NCBI GenBank assembly: GCA_963713965.1 | Contig: OY970217.1 | Span: 434,001 to 498,000 of the forward strand | Source of the DNA: CALAGB01 sp963713965 | GTDB taxonomy: Bacteria; Chloroflexota; Chloroflexia; Thermomicrobiales; Thermomicrobiaceae | Length of the DNA: 64,000 nt | Reading direction: 5' to 3' | Part shown: one piece after another, positions 1 through 8,341 of the stretch | Layout: every line of letters starts with the position of its first letter | Position numbering within the stretch: position 1 is the first letter of the stretch | The notes under the pieces: generated by a model | Database searches by the model: none | What the model was told of the DNA's origin: nothing | The model's input: the letters and a program-made list of their open reading frames with translations, nothing else | Made by a program: the position numbers and the translations under genes

Positions 1-348
1 GATCTCCGCATACGGATCGGAACCGTAGCGCAGGACCACTTTACCGATGTTGATGATGAAGTAGCGGGCGGGAGCATGACGGTCAGGCAGGATGAATGAC
101 CCGTCGCTCGCCACCACGGAGTAGTCGGCGGGAGGAGCGGGAGCAGGCGCAGTCGCCTGGAATCGGGCCGACGGCCGCGCGAGAAGCCACGAGGTCTTTG
201 CGGCGTCAACCCGCCGTTTCAGCTCCGGCGTGTCGACTGCAAGATAGGCGTCAGCCAACTCATCGAGGGAAGTTTTCGACTCTCGGTTGGCAGTCTCTGA
301 TGCCAGCCCAGTCAACGTTCCCGCGATCTTGGTTAGGTCAAGCGTCAT
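1..348 (-). CDS. NurA-family nuclease domain protein, N-terminal part (runs off the window)
   Basis: The first 116 codons of a minus-strand gene are visible, from ATG at 348 to the left edge. The reading is open throughout and has a GGAG element about 10 bases before the start. After an alpha-helical N-terminus of about 60 residues and an Ala/Pro linker comes VVASDGSFILPDRH (residues 78-91), then YFIINIGKVVLRYG. This is the characteristic opening of the NurA domain, with a catalytic Asp (here D82) in the first beta strand. NurA proteins are 5'-3' exo/endonucleases that in archaea resect DNA ends with HerA and Mre11-Rad50; bacterial copies are less well understood. The HerA partner would have to lie beyond the window. 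Assignment is from motif memory only. Confidence 0.72.
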   Translation of the reverse strand, partial: MTLDLTKIAGTLTGLASETANRESKTSLDELADAYLAVDTPELKRRVDAAKTSWLLARPSARFQATAPAPAPPADYSVVASDGSFILPDRHAPARYFIINIGKVVLRYGSDPYAEI

Positions 349-422
349 CGAGCAATTGCTCCAACCTTCAGCCGCTCAACGACCGCAACGGCCATCATGA
401 CCCAATTTGATTCAAACGACCT

Positions 423-1655
423 TTACATCCGTTCGATGCGCTCGATCCAGCTTGCCGGTGCCTTGATCTCGTCGAGCGACGGAAGGTATTCCGGTGCGTT
501 CCAGACCTGCCGCACGAAATCGTGACCGCGCTCCTTCACCACGTAATTGACGAAGGCTTCGCCCTGTCGGTACTGCTCCATTTTGATATCGAGACCGGTC
601 AATCGGGCGAAGAGTTGTTCAGCAGTTGTGCGCTGTTGTTGCCGGCGCTCAAAGCGACGCGAAATGACCTCGTAGGTCGGAATGAGCTGCTTGCCAACGG
701 CGTTCATCACGTGATTACTGTACCCCTCGATGACCGACATCGTCGCTTGCATCGAGTTGAAGATTTCCTTCTGCTCGGGAGTCATGACCAGATCGATCCA
801 GCGGTCAGTCTCACTGCGACGTTCTTTGGCTCGCTCCCAGAAAACTTTCAACCCGGAGAAGCCGCGCTTGAGGTGTTCGACGTCCTGGTTAAGGTAACCG
901 AAGTAGGTCTCCAGCAGGCCGTTTACGTGCTCGCGAACCCAGGGATGTGCCTCGAACTCGAAGACATGCGTCGTCTCGTGCAGTGCGAGCCACAGTCTGA
1001 AATCGTCTGATGGCAGCCCCAGCATTCTCTCGACGCGCGCGATGTTCGGCTGCACAAAATAGAGCTTGCCGCGGCTCACCGGCTCCCGGCCAAGGAGAGT
1101 CAAGTCATATTGTCCGAGGACTCGTCGCGCCAGATATCCGAGCAGAAAACCGACCTCGGCACTCAACACGCGCTGATTGAAGGTCCCCCAGAGAAGGTTG
1201 ATCGTACGTGGCGATTCCTGGCCACTCAACGGATTGAGTGTTTCTAGTGGTTCGAACATCTGAGCAAAGCTATCGATGTTTGCGTTGACCCAGTCGACCC
1301 GATCAAAGGCGTAGACGTGCTCCAGATCGGGCAACACCTCGTCCCCGGTATACGCGGCGACGATTGGAATGGAGCGGCTCGTGAGCGACTGATAGTACGT
1401 GTTGAGGGCGGCCCGTTCGCTCTCGGGGATGGACGTCTGTTTGTTCATATTCGCGGCGATCGAGCGCGCCTGGTCCCAATCAATTAGCGATGGGGCCGGC
1501 CGCCGGGCCGTGTAGTCGCGGGCACGTGTTCCCGCCCAGGCTCCGACCGCGGCACCAACCAGGAGTCCAATCGAGAGCAGCCGCTTGTCCGGGAGATACC
1601 GTTGTTTCAAGGAGATTGCACCTTTCAGCGGGATGTCGTCTCGCATCCCGGGCAC
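423..1655 (-). CDS. DUF2342 zincin-like protein (F420-biosynthesis-associated family)
   Basis: A 410-residue protein with a short N-terminal hydrophobic segment (about residues 27-42, possible signal anchor). The zinc-metalloprotease motif HETTH lies at about 226-230, inside LALHETTHVFEFEAHPW, so a zinc-bound, probably membrane-anchored hydrolase is likely. The family (DUF2342, often annotated 'coenzyme F420 biosynthesis associated') is common in Actinobacteria and Chloroflexota; its substrate is unknown and the F420 link is only by phyletic pattern. The GTG at 1655 has no clear ribosome site. A TTG at 1610, preceded by AAAGGTG at 8 bases and giving MKQRYLPDKR, is an equally good start. It sits between the partial NurA gene and a VanW gene, all on the minus strand. 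Confidence 0.72.
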   Translation of the reverse strand: MPGMRDDIPLKGAISLKQRYLPDKRLLSIGLLVGAAVGAWAGTRARDYTARRPAPSLIDWDQARSIAANMNKQTSIPESERAALNTYYQSLTSRSIPIVAAYTGDEVLPDLEHVYAFDRVDWVNANIDSFAQMFEPLETLNPLSGQESPRTINLLWGTFNQRVLSAEVGFLLGYLARRVLGQYDLTLLGREPVSRGKLYFVQPNIARVERMLGLPSDDFRLWLALHETTHVFEFEAHPWVREHVNGLLETYFGYLNQDVEHLKRGFSGLKVFWERAKERRSETDRWIDLVMTPEQKEIFNSMQATMSVIEGYSNHVMNAVGKQLIPTYEVISRRFERRQQQRTTAEQLFARLTGLDIKMEQYRQGEAFVNYVVKERGHDFVRQVWNAPEYLPSLDEIKAPASWIERIERM

Positions 1656-1714
1656 CGACGCTCGGGCTTGACCAACAATCGTAGCGCTTGCTTGGGTTCA
1701 GGGTCAAACGACGT

Positions 1715-1747
1715 TTGGCCGCCCGGTCTCAGGACACGGGCGGCCAA
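1715..1747 (-). terminator. Hairpin between VanW gene and DUF2342 gene
   Basis: Perfect 11-bp inverted repeat TTGGCCGCCCG / CGGGCGGCCAA with an 11-base loop, just after the VanW stop codon on the minus strand. No clean U-tract follows, so it may be a weak or factor-assisted terminator. Confidence 0.5.
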
Positions 1748-1767
1748 CGCATGGAAGAGGAACGAGA

Positions 1768-4014
1768 CTAACCGGTGCCTTGCAAAGTGACGTTGGCTGA
1801 CGGCACATAGTGGCTCTTCAGACTCAGGTCGTCGATGACCTTGCCGTCCTTATTAAGGACCTGCCGATGAACGTTGACGTCGAATCCATCCTCTGCATGT
1901 TCGACCAGGACCGTCGTTCCTGCCGCAAGCTGATCGCTCTGCTCGTACTGCATAGCAGTGTCCGCTTTGACCACGTTGCTGACGACCGGATCGTCTACAT
2001 TCACCGTCCAGCCTGGGTCGGTTCCCCAGAGGGCGAAACGAACCGTCGTTCCATCAGCGGACGCCTGAACAGCCAACCAATTGTCTGTGGTGTTTTTGAA
2101 TTTGAGGTCGAGCCCGACATCCGTGTCGACCGTAGCATCTAAACCGGTGATTCCGCTCGGCGCCTGCCCATAGAGTGGAATCCAATACAGATGCCAGCTA
2201 CGTTGAACGATCGGCATACCGGCCCAGAAGGCCGCGTGGAAGAGCGTCGTCGCCACCTGACAGATTCCGCCGCCGACCGACGGCACCGTCGTGACGCTCC
2301 CGTTGCTGGTCGCTTCAATGCCGTATCCAAGTTTGAAGCCGTGTGCCGTATCCACGTCGCCAACGGTGCCGTCGAAGGAGAACGTGCCTCCCGGAGGAAT
2401 AAGGGCGCCGTTGACCCGTTGAATCGCCAACTCAACGTTGAAGGCTCGGTTGGCAACCGATCCACCGTAATAGGTCGCGCCGCTCGAAAGTTTGTCCGGC
2501 AACGAAATGCTGTTGGCCATGGCGGCCGTGACCTGAGGCTGCACCGGCGTCGTCGATAGCGCGACGTTTTGATTGCCGGACGAGATCGCTGACTCGACGG
2601 ATTTTGCCGACGCAGCTACGTCGAGTGACGTGCCGTTCTGCTCAGGCGTCTGCACGGTCACCGCGCCGTCGATATAGCGCAAATCGGCATCTTTAGCCGG
2701 GACTTCAACCTGCGCGCGTACCGAATCGAGCAATGAACTGATGGCATCGTTGTTGACTGTCACCGCGATTTTCGGCGATTGGTCGGGCTGCGAGTTGAAC
2801 GCTAGAATCGACGACATTTGCTCGGCCGTCAGCTGTTGGCTGCCACCATCCCATGTAAGCGTCAACGGATTGTCGGCGATCTGCTGCGCCCGCGAGATTG
2901 CGTCTTGGGCGTCACTGTCCGCGATCGTGGCGGGCGACGACGTGACCGCAACGGCAACCTCGTGCTGACCCTGTTGAAGCGCCTGAATGGCGTTGACAGT
3001 GGCGGCATGGGCATCGAGCGACTCACCATCGGTGCTCTTCTCAAGCACGAACTGACTGCCGTCCACCTTGACTCCGGCATTTTCACCGTTGGTGTGCACC
3101 TGATCCGCGATCTGACTGATATAGGCTTCCAGCGCCGGGCTCGAGATATTCACCTGGTTCGTACCCGGATCAACCTGCAGCATCTCCCGCAAAATCTCGG
3201 GCGACACTTCCCATCGCGTTCCATGGTTCGTCAACACGAGCGGCGCCGAGAGCATGGCGTTGGCAGCGGCGAGCCCGCCCTTCAGATCGCTGGACTGGAT
3301 GTCTGGGTCTACCTGCTTGGTTTGAATCGTCACTGGATTCGACGAGAGTCGAGCCACGTTGCCACGCATGGTGTTGATCGTCCCGGCAACGTCAATGGCC
3401 ACACCCGGCTTGCCATCGTCAATGGTCAGCGTGCCATCCGAGCCGAACGTGTAACGGGCGTCTTGAGCGGCAAGGGTTACCGACCCCGCGAGCTTCTGCA
3501 GCGCGGCGAAGGCCGACTGATCGTCAAAGCTGAACTTAATGGGGACTTCATCGCCCGATGACAGGGTGGCGAGCCAATCGTGACTCTGCCGCCACAAACC
3601 ACCGGAATGGCCAATTTGAAGAGCCTGCGCGGCCGTCGCGTTTGCATCGTAGGTGATACCGAGTGACGACGCTGGAACGGACCACGATTGGCCATTGTAC
3701 GAGAGGACGATCTGTTGTGGAGCAGTCGACTGAATCTTCTGACTGATGCGCTCGGCCGCCTGCTGCTGATTCAGCCCGCCCAGATCAGCTCCAGCAGCGG
3801 TCACGCCCTGAAAGACTGACTGGTTATGAGTCCAGCCGTACAACAGGAGCAAGGAGCTTCCGATCGCGATCAGCGCCGAGAATATGAGGACAAGGACGAG
3901 TCCAAAGCGCACCAGCGCCACGGACACGCCACGTGGACGTTCGTAACCAGACAGGCTGGTATCGTAACCGTAGACTGCTTTTCCAACCACGCTCTCTGCT
4001 GTTCCCTTCCCCAT
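1768..4014 (-). CDS. VanW family protein with peptidoglycan-binding (PG_binding_4) repeats
   Basis: 748 residues. One membrane segment near residues 33-57 (LVLVLIFSALIAIGSSLLLL) anchors a large extracytoplasmic part. Residues of roughly 70-500 contain repeated modules of the kind found in the PG_binding_4 domain, for example GGLNQQQAAERISQKI. The VanW domain covers about 525-665 and includes GTFSFDGTVGDVD and the very conserved VGGGICQVATTLFHAA. VanW-domain proteins occur next to vancomycin resistance genes and in many cell-wall contexts, but their biochemical role is unknown; a wall-associated role is inferred. The ATG at 4014 gives a normal cytoplasmic head of about 30 residues. It appears to be a single-gene unit. 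Confidence 0.85.
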   Translation of the reverse strand: MGKGTAESVVGKAVYGYDTSLSGYERPRGVSVALVRFGLVLVLIFSALIAIGSSLLLLYGWTHNQSVFQGVTAAGADLGGLNQQQAAERISQKIQSTAPQQIVLSYNGQSWSVPASSLGITYDANATAAQALQIGHSGGLWRQSHDWLATLSSGDEVPIKFSFDDQSAFAALQKLAGSVTLAAQDARYTFGSDGTLTIDDGKPGVAIDVAGTINTMRGNVARLSSNPVTIQTKQVDPDIQSSDLKGGLAAANAMLSAPLVLTNHGTRWEVSPEILREMLQVDPGTNQVNISSPALEAYISQIADQVHTNGENAGVKVDGSQFVLEKSTDGESLDAHAATVNAIQALQQGQHEVAVAVTSSPATIADSDAQDAISRAQQIADNPLTLTWDGGSQQLTAEQMSSILAFNSQPDQSPKIAVTVNNDAISSLLDSVRAQVEVPAKDADLRYIDGAVTVQTPEQNGTSLDVAASAKSVESAISSGNQNVALSTTPVQPQVTAAMANSISLPDKLSSGATYYGGSVANRAFNVELAIQRVNGALIPPGGTFSFDGTVGDVDTAHGFKLGYGIEATSNGSVTTVPSVGGGICQVATTLFHAAFWAGMPIVQRSWHLYWIPLYGQAPSGITGLDATVDTDVGLDLKFKNTTDNWLAVQASADGTTVRFALWGTDPGWTVNVDDPVVSNVVKADTAMQYEQSDQLAAGTTVLVEHAEDGFDVNVHRQVLNKDGKVIDDLSLKSHYVPSANVTLQGTG

Positions 4015-4153
4015 GAAAATGTGGAGATTGCGTGTCGTCGGGGCCGTGGTTTCCCTCCGACCGTGCCTTCACGGCACCGATCGTCGGGCGGCCTGATCAT
4101 ACACTTTGCATAAGGGTAACGAAAGGCTGGGCAAAACGTTTCATTCTGTCGAA

Positions 4154-5152
4154 TCAAGACCTGCCGGATGCCAGCCGTCCGGCAAGCCGTCTCTGCTCGA
4201 TCAGCTCGCGAGGCGACGGGGAATTGTGAATCCAGCGCTCGATTACGGACCTATCAGCAAGGATTCCATCCTGAATCTCACGCCTTTCCGCCAGTCTCGA
4301 CCTCAATCCTGCCAGCCCGCTCAATCGCCCTGAAAGACTCGCCCCATCCCTGCGAGTCACAGCACTGGTGGCGACCAGCAGATCGTAAATCGCGATGCGT
4401 GGGCCATGGCGACGCAAAAACCAACTTGGAAGGCAACGTGCCATGTACCAGATGCGGTTGCGAGCTAGCAGACGGCGTTTGAACGTGGAGCCCTCCATCG
4501 ATGACGCTGAGTAGACGTGCTCGACCACGGCCCCGGAGGAAAGTCGCGACTCCCAGCCTCGCAATCTGAGCCGCCAGGCGAGATCAACGTCCTCCAGATA
4601 CATGAAGAACGACTCTGGGAAGAGTCCGACATCTTCGAGCGCCGCGCGCCGGTAGATGGCCGCTCCGGCCGATACACCGAAGATCGACACGCCGTCCTGA
4701 ACGGTGTCCAGCGGCCGGCCCAAATCCCGATCAAGAGCCAGGCCATTTGAGAAGACGTCGATTCCCGCCGATGCGACGACGTTCGGGTTGGAGCGAAAGA
4801 CCATGGTGGCGGCCGCGGACCCGACACGGTCTCCAGTTGAGATCGTATCGAGAAGACCGTGGACGGCACCTGGATGGACGATGGCGTCGCTGTTCAGCAG
4901 CAACACGAATTCACTCGACGTGCGGCGGATGGCGATGTTGTTTCCGGCGGCGAAGCCAAGGTTGTTCCGCGTCTCGATGACGTCGGCCCAACCAAAGTCG
5001 CGTCGGACATGATCGGGAGTTCCGTCGGTCGACCCATTGTCCACAACCAGCACGTCGATGTTCGGCGTGAGTTCGGGATCGATCGCCTTGAGGCAGTCGC
5101 GTGTAATCGCCCATCCGTTGTACGTCACGATGATGATGCTGCACGTCTTCAC
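4154..5152 (-). CDS. Family 2 glycosyltransferase (rhamnosyltransferase-like)
   Basis: 332 residues starting at GTG 5152 with a GGGGA element upstream. GT-A fold features are in order: the N-terminal strand SIIIVTYNGW, VVDNGSTDGTPD, the metal-binding region LLLNSDAIVHPGAV (about 84-97), and the acceptor-side FMYLEDVDLAWRLRLRG (about 178-194, with the catalytic acidic pair). This matches the WcaA/RfbF-like GT2 group that adds rhamnose or related sugars to cell-surface glycans. No membrane segments are evident, so it is cytoplasmic or peripheral. It is a solitary gene, far from the large polysaccharide locus at 47-60 kb. Donor and acceptor cannot be told from sequence. Confidence 0.85.
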   Translation of the reverse strand: MKTCSIIIVTYNGWAITRDCLKAIDPELTPNIDVLVVDNGSTDGTPDHVRRDFGWADVIETRNNLGFAAGNNIAIRRTSSEFVLLLNSDAIVHPGAVHGLLDTISTGDRVGSAAATMVFRSNPNVVASAGIDVFSNGLALDRDLGRPLDTVQDGVSIFGVSAGAAIYRRAALEDVGLFPESFFMYLEDVDLAWRLRLRGWESRLSSGAVVEHVYSASSMEGSTFKRRLLARNRIWYMARCLPSWFLRRHGPRIAIYDLLVATSAVTRRDGASLSGRLSGLAGLRSRLAERREIQDGILADRSVIERWIHNSPSPRELIEQRRLAGRLASGRS

Positions 5153-5311
5153 GCGGCTCGTCCCCTACGCAGTTGGTCTGCAATCAATGGATACATTTCG
5201 ACAACAGTATAGGCTCGCAGAGTCCGTCGTTCGTTGACCCGTACAGGCTCCAATGCTAGAGTGACGCGACGAATCATCCGCGACGCGCGGCTAGATAGAA
5301 TGGGACGATAG

Positions 5312-5695
5312 ATGGCAAAGTGCGTAGTCTCGACAAATAATGCCCCTCAGGCAATCGGGCCGTATTCACAGGCGATCAAGCTCGGAAACATGGTCTACAC
5401 TGCCGGCCAGATTCCGCTCGATCCGGCGACTGGAAAGATAGTTGAAGGCGGCATTGCGGAGCAGGCTGATCGTGTCATGAAGAACGTGCAAGGTGTTCTG
5501 GCGGCCGCCGGTTCCTCGATGGACCGCGCCGTGAAGACCACCTGCTTTCTGGCCAATCTTGATGACTTCGCGGTATTCAACGAAGTCTATGCTCGCTACT
5601 TCACCAACATGGCGCCGGCGCGCAGCACCGTACAAGTGGCCAGGCTCCCCGCTGGAGCGCTGGTTGAGGTCGAGTGCATCGCCGAATGTGACTAG
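5312..5695 (+). CDS. ridA: RidA family enamine/imine deaminase
   Basis: 127 residues, the full usual length. RidA hydrolyses reactive 2-aminoacrylate and other enamines made by PLP enzymes, releasing ammonia. Signatures: APQAIGPYSQAIK near the N-terminus, GNMVYTAGQIPLDPATG, and the C-terminal segment ARSTVQVARLPAGALVEVE with the conserved Arg that holds the substrate carboxylate, followed by the terminal Glu. It is a single gene with a hairpin terminator 27 bases after its stop. Confidence 0.95.
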   Translation: MAKCVVSTNNAPQAIGPYSQAIKLGNMVYTAGQIPLDPATGKIVEGGIAEQADRVMKNVQGVLAAAGSSMDRAVKTTCFLANLDDFAVFNEVYARYFTNMAPARSTVQVARLPAGALVEVECIAECD

Positions 5696-5721
5696 GGCCC
5701 GCGCCACATCACCTGCGCAAA

Positions 5722-5747
5722 CGAGCGGGCTTTGCAGAGCCCGCTCG
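5722..5747 (+). terminator. Intrinsic terminator after ridA
   Basis: Ten-base arms CGAGCGGGCT and AGCCCGCTCG with a 6-base loop, followed by a weakly T-rich run (acgtcttta). It lies between ridA and the tRNA-Val promoter. Confidence 0.65.
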
Positions 5748-5797
5748 ACGTCTTTAGTCGCGTCCCGACACGGGCGTAAAGGCAGACCACACGTCAA

Positions 5798-5826
5798 TTG
5801 TGAGGCCGATTTTCGCGTGCTATACT
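5798..5826 (+). promoter_or_regulatory. Promoter of tRNA-Val
   Basis: A -35-like TTGTGA (5798-5803), a 17-base spacer and a consensus-like -10 TATACT (5821-5826) preceded by TGC (extended -10), 12 bases before the tRNA. Spacing and sequence fit a housekeeping sigma factor. Confidence 0.75.
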
Positions 5827-5838
5827 CGCGCTGCGAAC

Positions 5839-5915
5839 GGGTGAGTAGCTCAGCTGGTTAGAGCGCGCGGTTCACATCCGCGAGGTCAGGGGTTCAAGTC
5901 CCTTCTCACCCACCA
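5839..5915 (+). tRNA. tRNA-Val, anticodon CAC
   Basis: A 77-base tRNA. The acceptor stem GGGTGAG pairs with CTCACCC. The anticodon arm CGCGG-TTCACAT-CCGCG carries the anticodon CAC. The T arm is AGGGG-TTCAAGT-CCCTT. The 3' CCA is encoded. CAC decodes GUG valine. Confidence 0.96.
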
Positions 5916-5944
5916 CGTCAATTTGGGGCGTATGAGCGCTCTTG

Positions 5945-5969
5945 GGTGAACCGTTGCGGTTCGCCTTTA
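5945..5969 (+). terminator. Intrinsic terminator after tRNA-Val
   Basis: Stem GGTGAACCG / CGGTTCGCC (one G-T pair), three-base loop TTG, then TTTA. It is 29 bases after the tRNA. Confidence 0.65.
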
Positions 5970-6180
5970 CCCGATGTACAATTAACGTCGTGCGAAACGC
6001 CGAGGATCTTGTGTCCTCGGCTCTCGATATATCCGCAAGGTGAAATCATCTCGAGACCTCGCCCGGTTTCCCCCCGTGGCCGGGACTTTGACGTTCCAAA
6101 GTCCAGATTTCGATCGCGCGGGCTCTGCGTGAGCGGCGTGTCGGTGGTTTGTCTCCAGGAAGTGCGAAAGAAGGGTAGCG

Positions 6181-6651
6181 ATGCCCGGCGAACGTTCCGT
6201 GATCCTGACTGCTGACGGCAAAGTCGACCTCGAACAGGAGCTTAAGACGCTCCGCACCGTGAAGCTGCCCGATGTTGCGCAGCGAGTACAGGAACTCACC
6301 ATGGATGGTGACGTGTCCGACAACAGCGAGTATGAGGACACCAAAGAGGAACTCATCATCGTTGAAGCCCGCATCCGAGAGATCGAGAATCTGCTGCGTC
6401 ATGCCCGCGTGGCCACCAAGAGTGGTGAGATCGGCGTGGTGCAGTTCGGGTCCCACGTGACGCTCGTGGACGAAACCGGGGAACGTGAGTCGTGGATCCT
6501 CGTCAGTCCCGAAGAGGCCAACACGCTCCATGGTAAGATCTCGACGCAGTCGCCCGTCGGCGCGGCGGTTCTCGGTAAACGCGTGGGCGACAAAGTAATC
6601 GTCCGTGCTCCAGGGGGCGAAACGACCTTTACGGTCGAACAGGTCGAGTAG
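6181..6651 (+). CDS. greA: Transcription elongation factor GreA
   Basis: 156 residues, the normal GreA length. GreA enters the secondary channel of backtracked RNA polymerase and stimulates cleavage of the transcript 3' end. The N-terminal coiled coil contains the tip acidic pair within DGDVSDNSEYEDTKEE (about 42-57, family DxxxNxEY-type motif). The C-terminal FKBP-like domain includes VQFGSHVTLVDETG and ISTQSPVGAAVLGKRVGD. The ATG at 6181 follows AAGAAGGG at a good distance. It is upstream of lysS but separated from it by a strong terminator. Confidence 0.95.
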   Translation: MPGERSVILTADGKVDLEQELKTLRTVKLPDVAQRVQELTMDGDVSDNSEYEDTKEELIIVEARIREIENLLRHARVATKSGEIGVVQFGSHVTLVDETGERESWILVSPEEANTLHGKISTQSPVGAAVLGKRVGDKVIVRAPGGETTFTVEQVE

Positions 6652-6674
6652 CCATCAGCTTCGAGTGAGAGCGG

Positions 6675-6706
6675 GCCGCGGACGATCTTCGTACCGCGGC
6701 TTTTTT
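6675..6706 (+). terminator. Strong intrinsic terminator between greA and lysS
   Basis: Stem GCCGCGG / CCGCGGC around a 12-base loop followed by six T. It lies 24 bases after greA and 61 bases before lysS, so lysS either has its own promoter in the short gap or is partly controlled by read-through. Confidence 0.85.
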
Positions 6707-6766
6707 GTGGGCGCCGATTCGAAGATGAAGTGACGCCGCTCGTCGACGAAACGAGGTAGTAAATCG

Positions 6767-8284
6767 ATGAACTTGAATGAACAACAGCAACAACGGTTGG
6801 ACAAGGCCGAGGAGCTTAGGCAACAGGGGATCGAGCCGTACCCACCACGCTCGAATCGGAGCCACACCGCGGCTCAAGCTCTGGAACAGTTTGCCGAGGT
6901 TGAATCGACGCAAGACGGTAACGTGGAACAGGAACCCATTAGGGTCGCCGGCCGCGTAACATCGGTCCGGAATATGGGCAAGTCCATCTTCGCCCACGTC
7001 AAGGACGGCAGCGGCGCGATACAGCTCTATCTTCGACGAGGAAATCTGAGTGACGAAGATTTCGACGCGTTTCGTCGCCTGATCGATCTCGGCGACTTCG
7101 TTGAAGCAGGTGGTCGGCTCTTCCGTACCAGAACCGGCGAGATCTCGATCGAGGTCACGGACTTTGTCCTGTTGAGCAAGGCAATCAACCCTCCTCCTGA
7201 GAAGTGGCATGGGCTGAGCGACACCGAAACGCGCTACCGGCAACGATACGCGGACCTCATCTCCAGCGACGAAGTTCGACAAGTATTTCTCGTACGCAGC
7301 CGAATGATTCGAGCGATGCGTCAGTTCTTCGACGAACACAGATTCATTGAAGTAGAGACGCCGACGCTGCAACCGTTGTATGGCGGTGCGGCGGCGCGGC
7401 CATTCACCACCCACTATCATGCGCTGGACCAGGAATTCTATCTGCGCATCGCCGACGAGCTTTATCTCAAGCGCTTGCTGGTTGGCGGATTCGAGCGGGT
7501 CTACGAAATTTGCAAGGATTTCCGTAATGAGGGGATCGATACCCGTCATTCACCCGAGTTCACCATGCTCGAGTTCTACATGGCCTACGCCGACTACACC
7601 GACGTCATGGAGCTGTGCGAGCAGATGATCCCGTTCGTCGCGCAGCAAGCGCTCGGAACGCTGCAGATCTCCTACGACGGACACGACGTTGATTTGACCC
7701 CGCCGTGGCCACGACTGAAGCTGCGCGATGCTCTGCTGGATGCGACAGGGATCGACTTCCTGGAAGTCACCGACCAGACTGAGCTCTACCGTCGAGCGAA
7801 GGACGTCGGGGCCGACGTTGAACCGACCACCGTGTGGCCCCGGATTGTCGACGAACTGATGAAGACGTTCGTGCGGCCGAACTTGATTCAGCCCACGTTC
7901 CTCATCGACTATCCCGTCGAACTTTCCCCGCTGGCCAAGCGTTCGCCTGAGAATCCTCGGCTGGTGGAGCGCTTCCAGCCATTCATCGCCGGCCTCGAAA
8001 TGGGCAATGCCTATACCGAGTTGAATGACCCGATGGATCAGCTGCAACGATTCATCGAACAAGCTCGCGATCGCGCGGCGGGCGATGCCGAAGCGATGAT
8101 GGTCGATGAGGATTACGTCAACGCATTGATGTACGGAATGCCGCCAACGGGAGGGTTCGGACTGGGGATCGATCGACTGGCTATGCTGCTGACTGATCAG
8201 CAGAACATCCGCGAAGTGATCCTCTTCCCGCATCTGCGGTCAAAAGCGGTGCTCGGACTCTCCGTGGACAGTGACGACAGCTAG
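6767..8284 (+). CDS. lysS: Lysyl-tRNA synthetase, class II
   Basis: 505 residues, typical for bacterial LysRS (class IIb). It charges tRNA-Lys. The N-terminal OB-fold anticodon-binding domain spans about 60-150 (VAGRVTSVRNMGKSIFAHV). The catalytic domain has motif 1 around FFDEHRFIEVETPTL, motif 2 as EICKDFRNEGIDTRHSPEF (about 246-264) and motif 3 as GGFGLGIDRLAML (about 463-475). The segment QLYLRRGNLSDEDF is usual for the family. The ATG at 6767 follows the ACGAGGTAG ribosome site. Confidence 0.96.
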   Translation: MNLNEQQQQRLDKAEELRQQGIEPYPPRSNRSHTAAQALEQFAEVESTQDGNVEQEPIRVAGRVTSVRNMGKSIFAHVKDGSGAIQLYLRRGNLSDEDFDAFRRLIDLGDFVEAGGRLFRTRTGEISIEVTDFVLLSKAINPPPEKWHGLSDTETRYRQRYADLISSDEVRQVFLVRSRMIRAMRQFFDEHRFIEVETPTLQPLYGGAAARPFTTHYHALDQEFYLRIADELYLKRLLVGGFERVYEICKDFRNEGIDTRHSPEFTMLEFYMAYADYTDVMELCEQMIPFVAQQALGTLQISYDGHDVDLTPPWPRLKLRDALLDATGIDFLEVTDQTELYRRAKDVGADVEPTTVWPRIVDELMKTFVRPNLIQPTFLIDYPVELSPLAKRSPENPRLVERFQPFIAGLEMGNAYTELNDPMDQLQRFIEQARDRAAGDAEAMMVDEDYVNALMYGMPPTGGFGLGIDRLAMLLTDQQNIREVILFPHLRSKAVLGLSVDSDDS

Positions 8285-8341
8285 CGCTCGCGTCATGCTG
8301 CAATCCAAGCGATCGAATCGAGGAGAGTCAGGCGGTTTCGC

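Noticed and set aside
522..1010. Long open frames opposite strong genes (also 2818-3561, 7550-8233, 9823-10704, 16377-17189, 49726-50814, 56080-56931)
   Set aside because: These are antisense shadows of genes with clear family motifs, a common effect in GC-rich DNA.
6652..6766. T-box or other leader riboswitch before lysS
   Set aside because: The gap has a terminator but no T-box sequence and is too short; it is best read as the greA terminator.
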